DNA of 64,000 bases from Desulfobacter hydrogenophilus (GCF_004319545.1 NZ_CP036313.1:569501-633500); one strand, 5' to 3'. Shown: positions 1 to 8,766, counted from the first letter of the stretch. Program-made: numbers and translations. The notes: generated by a model not told the origin, from the letters alone.

Positions 1-164
1 TCCTTGAGTTTTTCGGATGAACCGATCTTATGATCTGAAAAAAAATCAATGAGCTGTATCCGGGCTCTCGGGGAGGCATCCTCGGTGCCCTGGGCCTGGT
101 ATGTCGGGCACACAGACAGACAGAACCCACACTTGTTGCAATTTTGTCCATATGAATCAGCCAT
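1..164 (-). CDS. GlcF-like Fe-S subunit, N-terminal part only
   Basis: The gene runs off the left edge, so only about the first 54 residues are visible. It begins MADSYGQNCNKCGFCLSVCP, which carries a CxxCxxCxxxCP ferredoxin-type 4Fe-4S motif close to the start. This is the usual beginning of the iron-sulfur (CCG-domain) subunit that takes electrons from a GlcD-type flavin subunit. The ATG lies one base after the stop codon of the upstream FAD oxidase gene, so the two are almost certainly co-transcribed and translationally coupled. The electron acceptor and the rest of the domain structure cannot be seen. Confidence 0.8.
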   Translation of the reverse strand, partial: MADSYGQNCNKCGFCLSVCPTYQAQGTEDASPRARIQLIDFFSDHKIGSSEKLK

Positions 165-165
165 A

Positions 166-1539
166 TTACACAAACTTCCCCGGATTCAGAATACCGTCCG
201 GATCCACTGCTTTTTTAATGACGCCCATGAACTCAATGGCATCTTCATCCATGACCAAAGGCAGATATTCGGTCTTGGCAAGGCCGATGCCGTGCTCGCC
301 GGACAGGGTGCCGTTCAGGGAAGCGGCTGCGGCCATAATCTCGTCAAAGGCTTTTTTCACCCTGGCCCACTCTTCTTTATTGGATTTATCTGCCGGAATC
401 ATGGGATGCATGTTCCCGTCGCCGGCATGGGCCATCACGCCCACCAGCAATTTGTATTTATCTGCGATATCCACGATCATGCGGGTCATTTCCGGAATTT
501 TACCGGCGGGCACCACAATATCTTCCGTGTACAGACTGGGTGAAAGCTTGGCAAAGACCCCGTAAACCGAACGTCTTGCATGCCAGAGTGTTTCACGCTC
601 ATCCTCTGTCTTGGCAACCTCGATATTCACAGCCCCGTTGGCCTCAAGCTTTTCGGTAATTTTTTTGATCTCTTTTTCACACGCCTCTTTCACCCCGTCC
701 ACTTCGATGAGCAACGTGCCTTCGGCATCCACCGGCAACCCGATATGGGCCTTTTCTTCAATGGTCCGGATGGTGGTCTTGTCCATCAGCTCCAATGCCA
801 CCGGCAAAATACCGGCACCAATGATATCGGCCACAGCCTTTGCCGTATTGTCCAGGTCATCAAAGGTGACAAGCAGCGTGGACACGCTTTCAGGCAGGGG
901 CAGCACCTTGAGGATTATTGAAGTGACCATGCCCAAAGTTCCTTCGGACCCGCAAAACAGGCTGGAGAGCCGGTAGCCGGTAACATCCTTGACGTTGCGG
1001 CTACCGAAGCGCACCACCTTTCCCGACGCCAGCACCACCTCCATGCCCAGGACATAATCAACCGTTACCCCATATTTAAGGCACCGGGGGCCACCGGCAT
1101 TCTGGGCCACATTGCCGCCAATGGTGGACATGGCCATGGAACCGGGGTCCGGTGGATAAAAGAACCCGAAAGGGGCCAGAGCCTTTTGAAGATCAGCATT
1201 GACCACGCCCGGTTCCACAATCGCGTACCGGTCTTTGGTATTAATCTCAACAATCCGGTTCATTTTTGAAAAACACAGCACCACACCGCCTTTGGCCGGG
1301 ATACTGGCACCGCACAGCGAAGTTCCCGCGCCCCGGGCCGTTACCGGGATCTTATGGATAGAACATATTTTTAAAATGCCGGACACCTCATCCCGGGTAC
1401 AGGGAAACAAAACCAGATCGGGCATGGCCTCTTCAAAATAGGCATCATAACAATAGCAGGCCAGCTGCTCGGCCGAATCAAAACACCTATCCTTACCCAC
1501 AATTTTTTTGAGGTTGTCTATGGCATCCGGGTCGATCAT
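166..1539 (-). CDS. FAD-binding oxidase, GlcD / D-lactate dehydrogenase family
   Basis: A 457-residue flavoprotein of the GlcD/DLD family, which oxidises 2-hydroxyacids such as glycolate or D-lactate. The PCMH-type FAD-binding domain is in the N-terminal half, with ARGAGTSLCG around residues 68-77 and YPPDPGS near 128. The C-terminal FAD-oxidase domain carries AGDGNMHP and SGEHGIGLAK, the conserved histidine-containing motifs of this family. Length is normal. The downstream partner is a ferredoxin-type Fe-S protein, giving the two-gene arrangement common in sulfate reducers, where D-lactate is a frequent substrate. The exact substrate cannot be read from sequence. The ATG at 1539 is the natural start. 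Confidence 0.9.
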   Translation of the reverse strand: MIDPDAIDNLKKIVGKDRCFDSAEQLACYCYDAYFEEAMPDLVLFPCTRDEVSGILKICSIHKIPVTARGAGTSLCGASIPAKGGVVLCFSKMNRIVEINTKDRYAIVEPGVVNADLQKALAPFGFFYPPDPGSMAMSTIGGNVAQNAGGPRCLKYGVTVDYVLGMEVVLASGKVVRFGSRNVKDVTGYRLSSLFCGSEGTLGMVTSIILKVLPLPESVSTLLVTFDDLDNTAKAVADIIGAGILPVALELMDKTTIRTIEEKAHIGLPVDAEGTLLIEVDGVKEACEKEIKKITEKLEANGAVNIEVAKTEDERETLWHARRSVYGVFAKLSPSLYTEDIVVPAGKIPEMTRMIVDIADKYKLLVGVMAHAGDGNMHPMIPADKSNKEEWARVKKAFDEIMAAAASLNGTLSGEHGIGLAKTEYLPLVMDEDAIEFMGVIKKAVDPDGILNPGKFV

Positions 1540-1725
1540 CTTTGCATCATCCTAATAATTATATTCAAATAATTCAAAACTATAGGAATGATTCAGGCGT
1601 TGTCAATTTCTTTATCAGATGATCAGGAGACTTGGCGTATAACGTCCAACTCAACTGCGAATTTACGCATCATTAAAATTCGAATCAAACGCAAAAAAAC
1701 CACCAATATCTTCCTCGTCCTTGCT

Positions 1726-1888
1726 TAGGACCGCAGATTAAATAAGTTGAGCAGAAATAACGCCGAATTTTGGTTCATCTACAAGGCGCATTAAAGGTTG
1801 AACAGCAGGCCTATTGGGCCTTTAATGCAACGAAGGAGATGGGCCAAAAGGCAAGCTATTTCGTTCAAGTTTTTTAATCTGCGGTCTT
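1726..1888. repeat. MITE-like element copy 1 (about 160 bp, inverted ends)
   Basis: The left end reads TTAGGACCGCAGATTAAATA and the right end, on the other strand, reads AAAGACCGCAGATTAAA, so the ends form terminal inverted repeats. Similarity continues inward imperfectly for about 40 bases. A central hairpin has perfect 10-bp arms, GCATTAAAGG and CCTTTAATGC. A near copy lies at 27953-28117. No ORF is inside, so any mobility would need a transposase supplied elsewhere. The right end overlaps the 3' end of the SGNH-like gene and supplies its last codons (K-T-A-D) and stop. The rest of the 1540-1725 gap shows nothing recognisable. Confidence 0.75.
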
Positions 1889-2800
1889 TAATATGGGAAG
1901 GATGTATGTCTTTAAGAAGTATTCAATGCCTGTTTTATTGAAGTGCATATGGTCGTAATAAAATTTTTTATCCTGCATGCACGATGCGCAATTGATGTAA
2001 AACACCCCCGCTTCACGATCAGCAGTCCCCCGCAAGAAAGCATCCACCTCAGGTAGACCGGGAAAATCAGGCATCAACAATGGGAGCATGACATAGGTGA
2101 TGGTGGCGCCATGCGTTTTCACTATCCGATTAATGTCATCAACCACATGGCCGTAAGCGACAAAGCTGTTCTGGTTATACTTTTTCAAATAATGTTTTTC
2201 CGCCTTTTCCATCTTTTTTTCATCGATTTTTTTAAGCGTGCCGTCCGTTAATCCGGGGGCTGCGTAGCGGGAAATTTTTCGCCAGTCCGTTACCGGAATC
2301 ATTTGAAGGTAGGAAAAAAGCCGATCCATGGGATAACAGTCCTTAATGAGTTTAAAAAAAATGAACAGCTCGAACGGCTCATCCCTGAGAAAAAAATCGT
2401 TGTTTTCATTGTTGATGGAAGAATAGAAAATAAACGGGTCCACCAGGTAAATAATATGATTTACCGTGTTTCCCTGGTTCAGAAAAAAAGAGAGATGAAC
2501 ATCCATAGGCATCAAACCACCGCCGCCCCCTTTGGACAGGTTGGCAACCCTCCTGCCCAGGATTCTCTCCACCATTTCATGGTTCCCATCCCGGGAAAGC
2601 ACGCGGCCCCTTGATGTTCCCAGAAAGAGGGCTGGATAATGTTCGTTTTTTCCAATAACCAAGAGGTTTGACTCACTTTCGGCATATGAAAGGCGGATAT
2701 CTCGGTGCCGCCCTGAAAAACAATAGAGAAGAACTGTGAGAATAAAAAGATTCAACATCCCAAAGATCACTAATTTTACAATAAAAAGCTTTCTGCCCAT
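1874..2800 (-). CDS. SGNH-like membrane-anchored protein, partner of MBOAT acyltransferase
   Basis: A 308-residue protein with one N-terminal hydrophobic segment (about residues 5-28) and a periplasmic body. LGTSRG near residues 60-65 looks like the block I nucleophile motif of SGNH/GDSL-type proteins, and DHMH near residues 283-286 fits the C-terminal DxxH. Such proteins sit beside MBOAT acyltransferases (AlgI with AlgJ/AlgX, or DltB with DltD) and move the acyl group onto an exported glycan. The MBOAT gene lies 35 bp upstream on the same strand, supporting one operon. The last four residues and stop codon come from the end of an inserted repeat element, so the native C-terminus was probably slightly different. 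The polymer modified is unknown. Confidence 0.7.
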   Translation of the reverse strand: MGRKLFIVKLVIFGMLNLFILTVLLYCFSGRHRDIRLSYAESESNLLVIGKNEHYPALFLGTSRGRVLSRDGNHEMVERILGRRVANLSKGGGGGLMPMDVHLSFFLNQGNTVNHIIYLVDPFIFYSSINNENNDFFLRDEPFELFIFFKLIKDCYPMDRLFSYLQMIPVTDWRKISRYAAPGLTDGTLKKIDEKKMEKAEKHYLKKYNQNSFVAYGHVVDDINRIVKTHGATITYVMLPLLMPDFPGLPEVDAFLRGTADREAGVFYINCASCMQDKKFYYDHMHFNKTGIEYFLKTYILPILKTAD

Positions 2801-2835
2801 GCCTTGCTTTCGTCAGCCTGAATATTCGTTCCTTA

Positions 2836-4290
2836 TCAAAACTGAAAATAAATGAATTCTTGTTTCACTCCGAACACACCCGAAATCAATACCGACCAGA
2901 ATGCGGCAGTATAGATGGTCCAGCGAGCCGTGAGTGAGAGATTTCCCAGCTGTTCGTGGACCCATCCTCGCCCTTCCCACATTTCTACCAGAAAAAGCAA
3001 CACAATCATAGAAAGCAGAAAAACAAATTGCGGGATGCCCACAACATCAATTCCGGACTGTTTCAAACCAAATCCGTCAATACCGATCAAGAACATTTTA
3101 CGGATAATGGCAAATGCGTCTCCGATCGAATTGGCCCGGAAAAATACCCAGGCAAAGGAAACCATGCACATAGTAATCGCCACCTGAACCCCTTGATTCA
3201 GCCTGGATGCCTTGTCTGGAAACAACCTGTCTGCCAGTCGCGTCTGGAAATGCTGTGTGACGTTCTCCAAAATCAGCATAACACCATGCAAAGCGCCCCA
3301 GACCACAAAGGTCCAGTTCGCCCCGTGCCACAACCCGCTTACCATAAAGGTAATAAAAATATTGTACCGCCATCGCCATTTTGTCGCTCGGTTTCCGCCC
3401 AATGGTATATATACATAATCCCGAAACCAGGTGGACAGGGAGATATGCCAGCGTTGCCAGAATTCGTGGAGAGACGTTGAAAAATAAGGATACCTGAAAT
3501 TCTCCATCAGGTCATATCCCAGAGCCTTAGCGCTTCCGCGGGCCATATCCGTATATCCTGAAAAATCGCAGTAGATCTGTACAGTATAAAACAGGGTGGC
3601 GATAATGAGCGGAATGCCCTGATAATCCCCCACATGGTTGTAAACATGGTTGACATACACAGCAAGATGGTCGGCAATGACCATTTTTTTGACAAGCCCC
3701 CAGAGTATGAGCCGCAAACCCTCCGTTACTTTCTGACAATCAAAGGGGTGGGGCTGTTTGAATTGAGGCATCAGGTGCCGGGCCCGGTTGATTGGACCTG
3801 AAAGCAACGGGGGAAAGAATGCTGTGAACAGTGCGAAAATGCTTAGTTTACGTTCCGCCGGAAACTTTCCGTTGTAAACATCCAGAATATAGCCCAGGCT
3901 CTGGAATGTATAGAAGGAAATGCCCACCGGAAGGAGCAACTGAAACATAGGAACATCTTGGTGGATATTCAGGGAGGCAAGCACACTCGTGGCTGATTTG
4001 CTGAAAAAATTGAAATATTTGAACAAAAACAGTGTTCCGATGTTTAAAAAAACACCTGCCCACATATAAGGTTTTCTTTTTTTTTTCGAGGTAACAGACA
4101 TGAGAATGCCCAGGGTATAGTTGCATAAGGTCGATCCCATGAGAAGAAAAATGTATTCGGTTTTTGCAAAGGAATAAAAAAAATAGCTTGATGATAGAAG
4201 CAAAAGCCATCTGTACCGATGGGGGATTAAATAGTAGAGCCCGATTAAAATGGGAAAAAATATGGCAAATTGAAAAGAATTGAATAGCAT
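2836..4290 (-). CDS. MBOAT family O-acyltransferase (AlgI-like)
   Basis: A polytopic membrane protein of about 484 residues in the MBOAT family. It carries the characteristic WQRWHISLSTWFRDYVYIP block near residues 277-296 and VSGLWHGANW near 317-326; the histidine in LWHG is the family's proposed catalytic residue. AlgI-type members pass acetyl groups across the inner membrane for O-acetylation of an exopolysaccharide. The reading frame can be extended to a TTG at 4302, but the ATG at 4290 gives the typical MLFNSFQFAIFFPI start. It is co-directional with the SGNH-like gene just downstream. No polymerase or glycosyltransferase is nearby, so the polymer is not identified. Confidence 0.88.
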   Translation of the reverse strand: MLFNSFQFAIFFPILIGLYYLIPHRYRWLLLLSSSYFFYSFAKTEYIFLLMGSTLCNYTLGILMSVTSKKKRKPYMWAGVFLNIGTLFLFKYFNFFSKSATSVLASLNIHQDVPMFQLLLPVGISFYTFQSLGYILDVYNGKFPAERKLSIFALFTAFFPPLLSGPINRARHLMPQFKQPHPFDCQKVTEGLRLILWGLVKKMVIADHLAVYVNHVYNHVGDYQGIPLIIATLFYTVQIYCDFSGYTDMARGSAKALGYDLMENFRYPYFSTSLHEFWQRWHISLSTWFRDYVYIPLGGNRATKWRWRYNIFITFMVSGLWHGANWTFVVWGALHGVMLILENVTQHFQTRLADRLFPDKASRLNQGVQVAITMCMVSFAWVFFRANSIGDAFAIIRKMFLIGIDGFGLKQSGIDVVGIPQFVFLLSMIVLLFLVEMWEGRGWVHEQLGNLSLTARWTIYTAAFWSVLISGVFGVKQEFIYFQF

Positions 4291-4532
4291 GGTCGTCCGC
4301 AACGGATATTTATTTCAAATGGTCAATAAATAATTGCCGGGCCGGGCCGTATGTTGCCTTCGTTCCTTAACACTCAATGATCGAGTTAACAACCTTAAAA
4401 CCCTCTGCTTCTTATTTACACTGGTGGACTATAAAGAGTCACATCGACTGAGTCAATTGTAAAATTGACAACCATATACCGATATGATTTTAATAATTCA
4501 TATGATAACAAGGCAATACTAATGACCCGTAT
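4291..4532. other. Intergenic, no gene recognised
   Basis: Spacer between the divergent MBOAT gene and the beta-helix lipoprotein gene. It is AT-rich in its second half and must hold promoters for both directions, but no clear -10/-35 pair, operator or structured RNA stands out. Its right end runs into copy A of a three-copy dispersed repeat that starts at 4533. Confidence 0.5.
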
Positions 4533-4631
4533 AACAGCCATCGGCTGAGCTGGTCTATCAACACCCAGGCTCAACCCACAACAAAGCATGAAAGTAATTC
4601 AGTAACTTATTGGAACTTTCATATAAAAACA
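4533..4631 (+). repeat. Dispersed repeat of about 95 bp, copy A
   Basis: One of three related copies in the window (others at 35436-35525 and 47858-47956), all on the plus strand. Shared landmarks in order are a small hairpin AGCC-ATC-GGCT, the block CACCCAGGCTCAACCCA, and CATGAAAGTAATTCAGTAAC followed by ACTTTCAT. The pair ATGAAAGT / ACTTTCAT forms an 8-bp inverted repeat. There is no ORF. It ends about 30 bp before the start of the beta-helix lipoprotein gene, so it probably lies in that gene's 5' untranslated region or promoter. Confidence 0.7.
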
Positions 4632-4661
4632 GATTATCTACCTGGAAAGGCGATCCTCTTG

Positions 4662-6470
4662 ATGCAAATCCTGAAAAATTTTAATCATGCATTGATTCTA
4701 AAAGGAATGATCATTTTTATTCTTCCTTATTTTTTATCGGTTGGATGCTATAATGCCGGAATAGAAAAACGAACACCTGCAGAAAAAGAAGGGTCTGCTT
4801 ATTTAGATGAAATAGCAAAAAAATGGACGCCTTCTGTGTGGAAGGCGTTTGTCAAGAACGGTCCCACAGGTATCCACCTTCCGGATTTTTCAAGGGCTGG
4901 GTATCGTATGGGGGAAAAACCAATACCGGAAATAGAAAACCCAGTGTTCGATGTCACCAATGTAAGGTTTGGCGCTGTGCCTGATGACGACAAAGAAGAC
5001 ACTTTGGCGATCCAGGCGGCCATCGATGCTGCGGCTACAGTCGGCGGAGGTGTTGTATTTCTACCCAAAGGCAGATACGACATTCATCAAACAAAAGCGT
5101 CTCCCTACCTCCAAATCCGTTCTGACCGTATTGTTTTGCGGGGCCAAGGCTCCGGTAAAATCGGAACCACCCTTTTCATGGGTGCGCCGGGAAAAGAGGG
5201 GTTGGTCCGGCGTCTGGGAACCGTTTCAGCCGAGATCGAGGCCCGGCATCATACGGCGTTAGCAGTCATAGGCGCTGAGGAGCGTAACGAACTCGCCGCT
5301 TTTACACAAAACGTTATCCGGGGACAAACAGATATTCCGGTGACCGATACCGGAAAATTTTCTGAAGGACAGATCGTGACTATCGTATGCAGCGACCCCC
5401 TCATCGACCCCACACATCCGGCACCCAATAAAGCGGATATCCCTGTGCAACTGACCACACCGTTCACGTTCAGCCCTGTCCAGAAAGACACGTTTGGACC
5501 TGCGGTCCAAACGCTTTCCTGGATAGCAGGTATTGAAAAAATTATCGATGCCCATACCATCCGTTTAACCCGTCCGGCAAGATTCGATCAGCCCTTACGC
5601 TACACCCCTAAAATTTTCTCTTTCAACGGCATTTGCGAGATCGGCATTGAACATCTGCGAATCGAAAGTGCTTGGCCCGGCGGGTACCGGCACCACAAAC
5701 CGTTTCAGGCAGCGGATGAAAAAATTATCCGTACCGCCAGGGAGCAGGACTATCTCTGGGGTGGAATTTGGATCAGCAGCGCAGTGAACGGATGGGTACA
5801 AGATGTGACCTTTGCCGACATGACTCAGGGAATCATCCTCAGCCAATCTGCGCAGTGGACGCTGAAAGATCTGACATTTATAGGGCAGGAAGGACATGCC
5901 GGCGTCACAATCGGCTGGGGAAACGACAACCTGATCAAAAACGTCGAGTTCCATGCCCGGCTGGTGCATCCGGTGACACTTACAATGACCGCATCAGGAA
6001 ACGTTATCACAGATTGCACAGCACATTATGAAGGGAGAAATATGCATTCAGGCACGGACACGGCCATGGATTTTCATGGCATCTTCCCTTTTGAAAATCT
6101 ATTTGAAAAAATGAAGGGTTTCTATGTCTGCCCTGGTGGTGATCTAAGCGTGCTTCCCCATGCAGGCGTAAGAAACGTTTTCTGGAATATCGAGGCACCC
6201 GCAAGGATCACCGGCTACGGCGAATATGCAAAAGATTCGTTTGTGCAAACCTATGATTTTGTGAGTACTTCATCAAAAAAGCCTGCGACCATGTATGAAC
6301 ACTATCCACAGGCCTTCTACATTGGTATCTATAGGAGGGGCAATCGCTCCATCACCCTGGCTGGATCAACGGAAGACCGTCACACCCGCTGGATGACAGT
6401 GGAAGGATTGAACCGTCCGGGTATCGCTGTTCCTTCCCTTTACGAGCTGCAAAAAAAAGAATTGCGGTGA
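4662..6470 (+). CDS. Lipoprotein with pectate-lyase-like right-handed beta-helix
   Basis: About 602 residues. The N-terminus is a lipoprotein signal ending in LSVGC at about residue 29, so the protein is probably membrane-anchored outside the cytoplasm. FDVTNVRFGAVPDD at about 97-110 followed by an AIQAAIDAAATVGGGVVFLP stretch is the classic opening of the pectate-lyase-3 / GH55-type beta-helix. Later segments such as WVQDVTFADMTQGIILSQS and GNVITDC fit successive helix coils. The family includes polysaccharide lyases and hydrolases, but the substrate is not visible. ATG at 4662 is preferred over the adjacent TTG at 4659; GGAAAGG at 4644-4650 can serve as ribosome-binding site. A perfect 10-bp hairpin lies inside the coding region at 5491-5513. 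Confidence 0.78.
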   Translation: MQILKNFNHALILKGMIIFILPYFLSVGCYNAGIEKRTPAEKEGSAYLDEIAKKWTPSVWKAFVKNGPTGIHLPDFSRAGYRMGEKPIPEIENPVFDVTNVRFGAVPDDDKEDTLAIQAAIDAAATVGGGVVFLPKGRYDIHQTKASPYLQIRSDRIVLRGQGSGKIGTTLFMGAPGKEGLVRRLGTVSAEIEARHHTALAVIGAEERNELAAFTQNVIRGQTDIPVTDTGKFSEGQIVTIVCSDPLIDPTHPAPNKADIPVQLTTPFTFSPVQKDTFGPAVQTLSWIAGIEKIIDAHTIRLTRPARFDQPLRYTPKIFSFNGICEIGIEHLRIESAWPGGYRHHKPFQAADEKIIRTAREQDYLWGGIWISSAVNGWVQDVTFADMTQGIILSQSAQWTLKDLTFIGQEGHAGVTIGWGNDNLIKNVEFHARLVHPVTLTMTASGNVITDCTAHYEGRNMHSGTDTAMDFHGIFPFENLFEKMKGFYVCPGGDLSVLPHAGVRNVFWNIEAPARITGYGEYAKDSFVQTYDFVSTSSKKPATMYEHYPQAFYIGIYRRGNRSITLAGSTEDRHTRWMTVEGLNRPGIAVPSLYELQKKELR

Positions 6471-6476
6471 CAAATT

Positions 6477-6511
6477 CCGGGGACATCTTACATGAAAACG
6501 GTATCATATCC
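6477..6511. repeat. Short REP-like motif (GGGGACAT ... ACGGTATCAT)
   Basis: Just after the stop of the beta-helix gene, GGGGACAT is followed by CATGAAAACGGTATCATATCC. The reverse complement contains ATGATACCGTTTT, the same 13-mer found at 16963-16975 exactly where the truncated SNF2 gene loses homology to its paralogue. The motif probably belongs to a dispersed repeat family, but no full unit can be defined from two occurrences. Confidence 0.35.
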
Positions 6512-6687
6512 TCAAAAGTTCACTAAACCCACCGCAGGGGTGCTGTTTTGACACCCGCTGTCCCCTGTGTCAGGATATGTGCACCCAGACGTCCCCTGAA
6601 TCACGAGAGATCCATCCGAATCATTTTGCAGCCTGTTTTCTCCTCTGATGTCCACTGAAAGGTGATGATAGCGTTTTAGGTATCAGG

Positions 6688-7839
6688 CTATTTGATGATG
6701 GCTCGACAGACACCCGCAACAATCCGGACCATGGGCACAACAGCATCCAACTCCACATATTCGTCGTGTCTGTGTGAATTGCTGCCCACCAGTCCCATGC
6801 CGTCAATGGTGGGCGTTCCTTCTGCAGACGTATAGTTCCCGTCTGAATAGCCTCCTGTGGCAATATAATCTGTTTCAATGCCGACATTTTCTGCTGTTTT
6901 TCTGATGATCTCCCACAACGCCATGGTATTGGAATCCGGCTCCATGGGGGGGTGATCAATGGAGCCCTCCACAGACACGGTAACCCCAGGTACGGTAATG
7001 TTGCCAGGCAGGTCTTTAAAAAACGTCTCTACCCGTTCTTTTTGAGCCCGTTTTTCGATACGGATATCCACAGAGGCAGATGCCAGGGCAGGAATAATAT
7101 TAATCTTGTCCCCACCATTGATGACAGTGACTTGGGCTGTGGTTCCTGTGTCGGGATCATTGAGACCGGTGATGGCAATTACCTGGTGGGCAAGTTCCAC
7201 CACCGCATTAGCTCCCTTGTGGGGATCAGCGCCTGCATGGGCGGCTGTGCCCGAGGCTGTCACATGGAACCAGCCCCCACCCTTGCGACAAAGGACAAAT
7301 CGATAGCCGGGACGACAGGGTTCGAACACAAAAACGCGGCGGCTCTTTTGGGCCAGACTGCGTATCCAGGGTCTGGAAGTAGGGGAACCGATCTCTTCGT
7401 CCCCGTTAAACCCCACACAGACGTTAAGGGAATTGAGAAGGCCTGCCGCGTGAAGTGCCTCCAGCGCATGCAGCGCTACCAGAAGTCCGCCTTTCATGTC
7501 ACAGACTCCAGGGCCGAAGGCCTTGTTGCCGCTGATGGAAAAAGGACGACCCGCCACTTCTCCAGGAGGAAAAACAGTATCCATGTGCCCGAGAAACATG
7601 ACATCAAATGAATCGTCTCCGGGTTTATTGACAGCCTCAAGGCAGGGAACGCCTGCATCACCAAAATGTTGGATTCGGATCTCAAATCCCAGGGCAGCCA
7701 GCCGTTTTTGAAAAAATGCTGCGACAGCCTCAATGCCGGAAAGAAGGTCACTGCTGGAATCGATATTGACAATGGTCTCAAGATCGCGGACAAACTGTTC
7801 GTATTGGCCTTCTATGACTCTGAACAATGGGTCTGACAT
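6688..7839 (-). CDS. M20 family metallopeptidase, glutamate carboxypeptidase-like
   Basis: A cytoplasmic zinc hydrolase of about 383 residues. All metal-site motifs of the M20 (CPG2-like) family are present: HMDTVF near residue 85, GPGVCDMKGG with the bridging Asp near 114, the catalytic Glu pair in GFNGDEEIGS near 148-149, and GSNSHRHDEY near the C-terminus. Family members cleave C-terminal glutamate or short peptides and N-acyl amino acids; the substrate here is open. The frame extends to 7914, but the extra 25 residues are unlike the family and the protein most likely starts at MSDPLFRVIEGQ. It converges on the beta-helix gene, with a hairpin-forming stretch between them (GGGTG/CACCC around 6536-6560). 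Confidence 0.88.
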   Translation of the reverse strand: MSDPLFRVIEGQYEQFVRDLETIVNIDSSSDLLSGIEAVAAFFQKRLAALGFEIRIQHFGDAGVPCLEAVNKPGDDSFDVMFLGHMDTVFPPGEVAGRPFSISGNKAFGPGVCDMKGGLLVALHALEALHAAGLLNSLNVCVGFNGDEEIGSPTSRPWIRSLAQKSRRVFVFEPCRPGYRFVLCRKGGGWFHVTASGTAAHAGADPHKGANAVVELAHQVIAITGLNDPDTGTTAQVTVINGGDKINIIPALASASVDIRIEKRAQKERVETFFKDLPGNITVPGVTVSVEGSIDHPPMEPDSNTMALWEIIRKTAENVGIETDYIATGGYSDGNYTSAEGTPTIDGMGLVGSNSHRHDEYVELDAVVPMVRIVAGVCRAIIK

Positions 7840-7997
7840 GATATTACGGAATCCTATCAATAAAATTAATCGGGCCAGTTTCGGGTTAAGTCCCTCTCTT
7901 GCTATTCTTGCCATACTGGCACTTAATTACAAATTATATTTGTACTGTCAAAATTTTTGTATCGTGTATCGTGTCCCCTTAATAAATTGTAATTCTT

Positions 7998-8657
7998 TTA
8001 AAAATTCTTGATGAATTGATCTGCTTCCTGAATGGATGCTCCCATGTCCCGGATCAGGCTTTCCACATCTCCTTCTATGGAGACCACCTCCTGGCCTAAA
8101 GCACCTACAGCCTTGGCATTCAGATTATGCTTAAGGTAAAGCACATAATCATTGAGTTTGGATAGGACCGGATCCATGGCTTTTCTGGACCTGTCCATGG
8201 CTGTTTTAAGCTTTTTATATCTGATTTTGGCATCTGCAAGGGATTTGCGGCTTGCTGATTTTAACTTTGTGTCCCCGATCTCATTGATTTCCACTTCCCA
8301 TTCGGCAAACAGATCCGTGGCAAGGGTGTGTACTTGGCCCATGCGCTTCCTTATTGTTTCGGCCCTGTCCTCGCAGTCCTCATAAGAGCCTTTTAAACGG
8401 TCATAAAAGGCCTCAAGTTCCCCTCCGTCCAGGTTGTAAAGTTCCCTGATTCTTGTCAGGGCATCTTTAAACTCTTCCTGGGCTTTGGTCTGATCGGTTT
8501 TAACATCCTCGACCCGGTCCTTGAGCAGGTGGCGTTTTTCCTTGCCTACTTTTTCCATGGCCGCATAATAGGCTGGGGCACAGCCCGTCATGGGCATGAT
8601 CAGGGCAAAAATGAAGAATAGGGCAAGCCCCATGCATACAGTGCTTTTTTTGATCAT
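7998..8657 (-). CDS. DUF2959 family lipoprotein
   Basis: A 219-residue protein with a signal peptide ending in MTGCAPAYY, so the mature form starts at a lipid-modified cysteine near residue 26. The body is almost wholly charged and helical (AYYAAMEKVGKEKRHLLKDR onward), consistent with coiled coils. This matches the DUF2959 family, a conserved proteobacterial lipoprotein group without a known function. It stands alone between the M20 peptidase gene and a pseudouridine synthase gene of the opposite strand. The ATG at 8657 is followed directly by the signal peptide, so the start is secure. Confidence 0.82.
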   Translation of the reverse strand: MIKKSTVCMGLALFFIFALIMPMTGCAPAYYAAMEKVGKEKRHLLKDRVEDVKTDQTKAQEEFKDALTRIRELYNLDGGELEAFYDRLKGSYEDCEDRAETIRKRMGQVHTLATDLFAEWEVEINEIGDTKLKSASRKSLADAKIRYKKLKTAMDRSRKAMDPVLSKLNDYVLYLKHNLNAKAVGALGQEVVSIEGDVESLIRDMGASIQEADQFIKNF

Positions 8658-8766
8658 TATTGTATTCTCACTTACAGAATTAAATTTATCAATCTCAAAA
8701 CAGGCCGGTTTTCCTTATACCAAAAACATGCCGTTTAATTAAATGTTATTTTGATCAGAAATCCCA

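Noticed and set aside
5497..5507. GGACCTGCGGTCC, resembling the MITE-like element end
   Set aside because: It is part of a local palindrome in the beta-helix gene and lacks the ATTAAAT part of the element end.
7840..7914. Upstream extension of the M20 peptidase by 25 codons
   Set aside because: Not family-like; the natural start MSDPLF lies at 7839.
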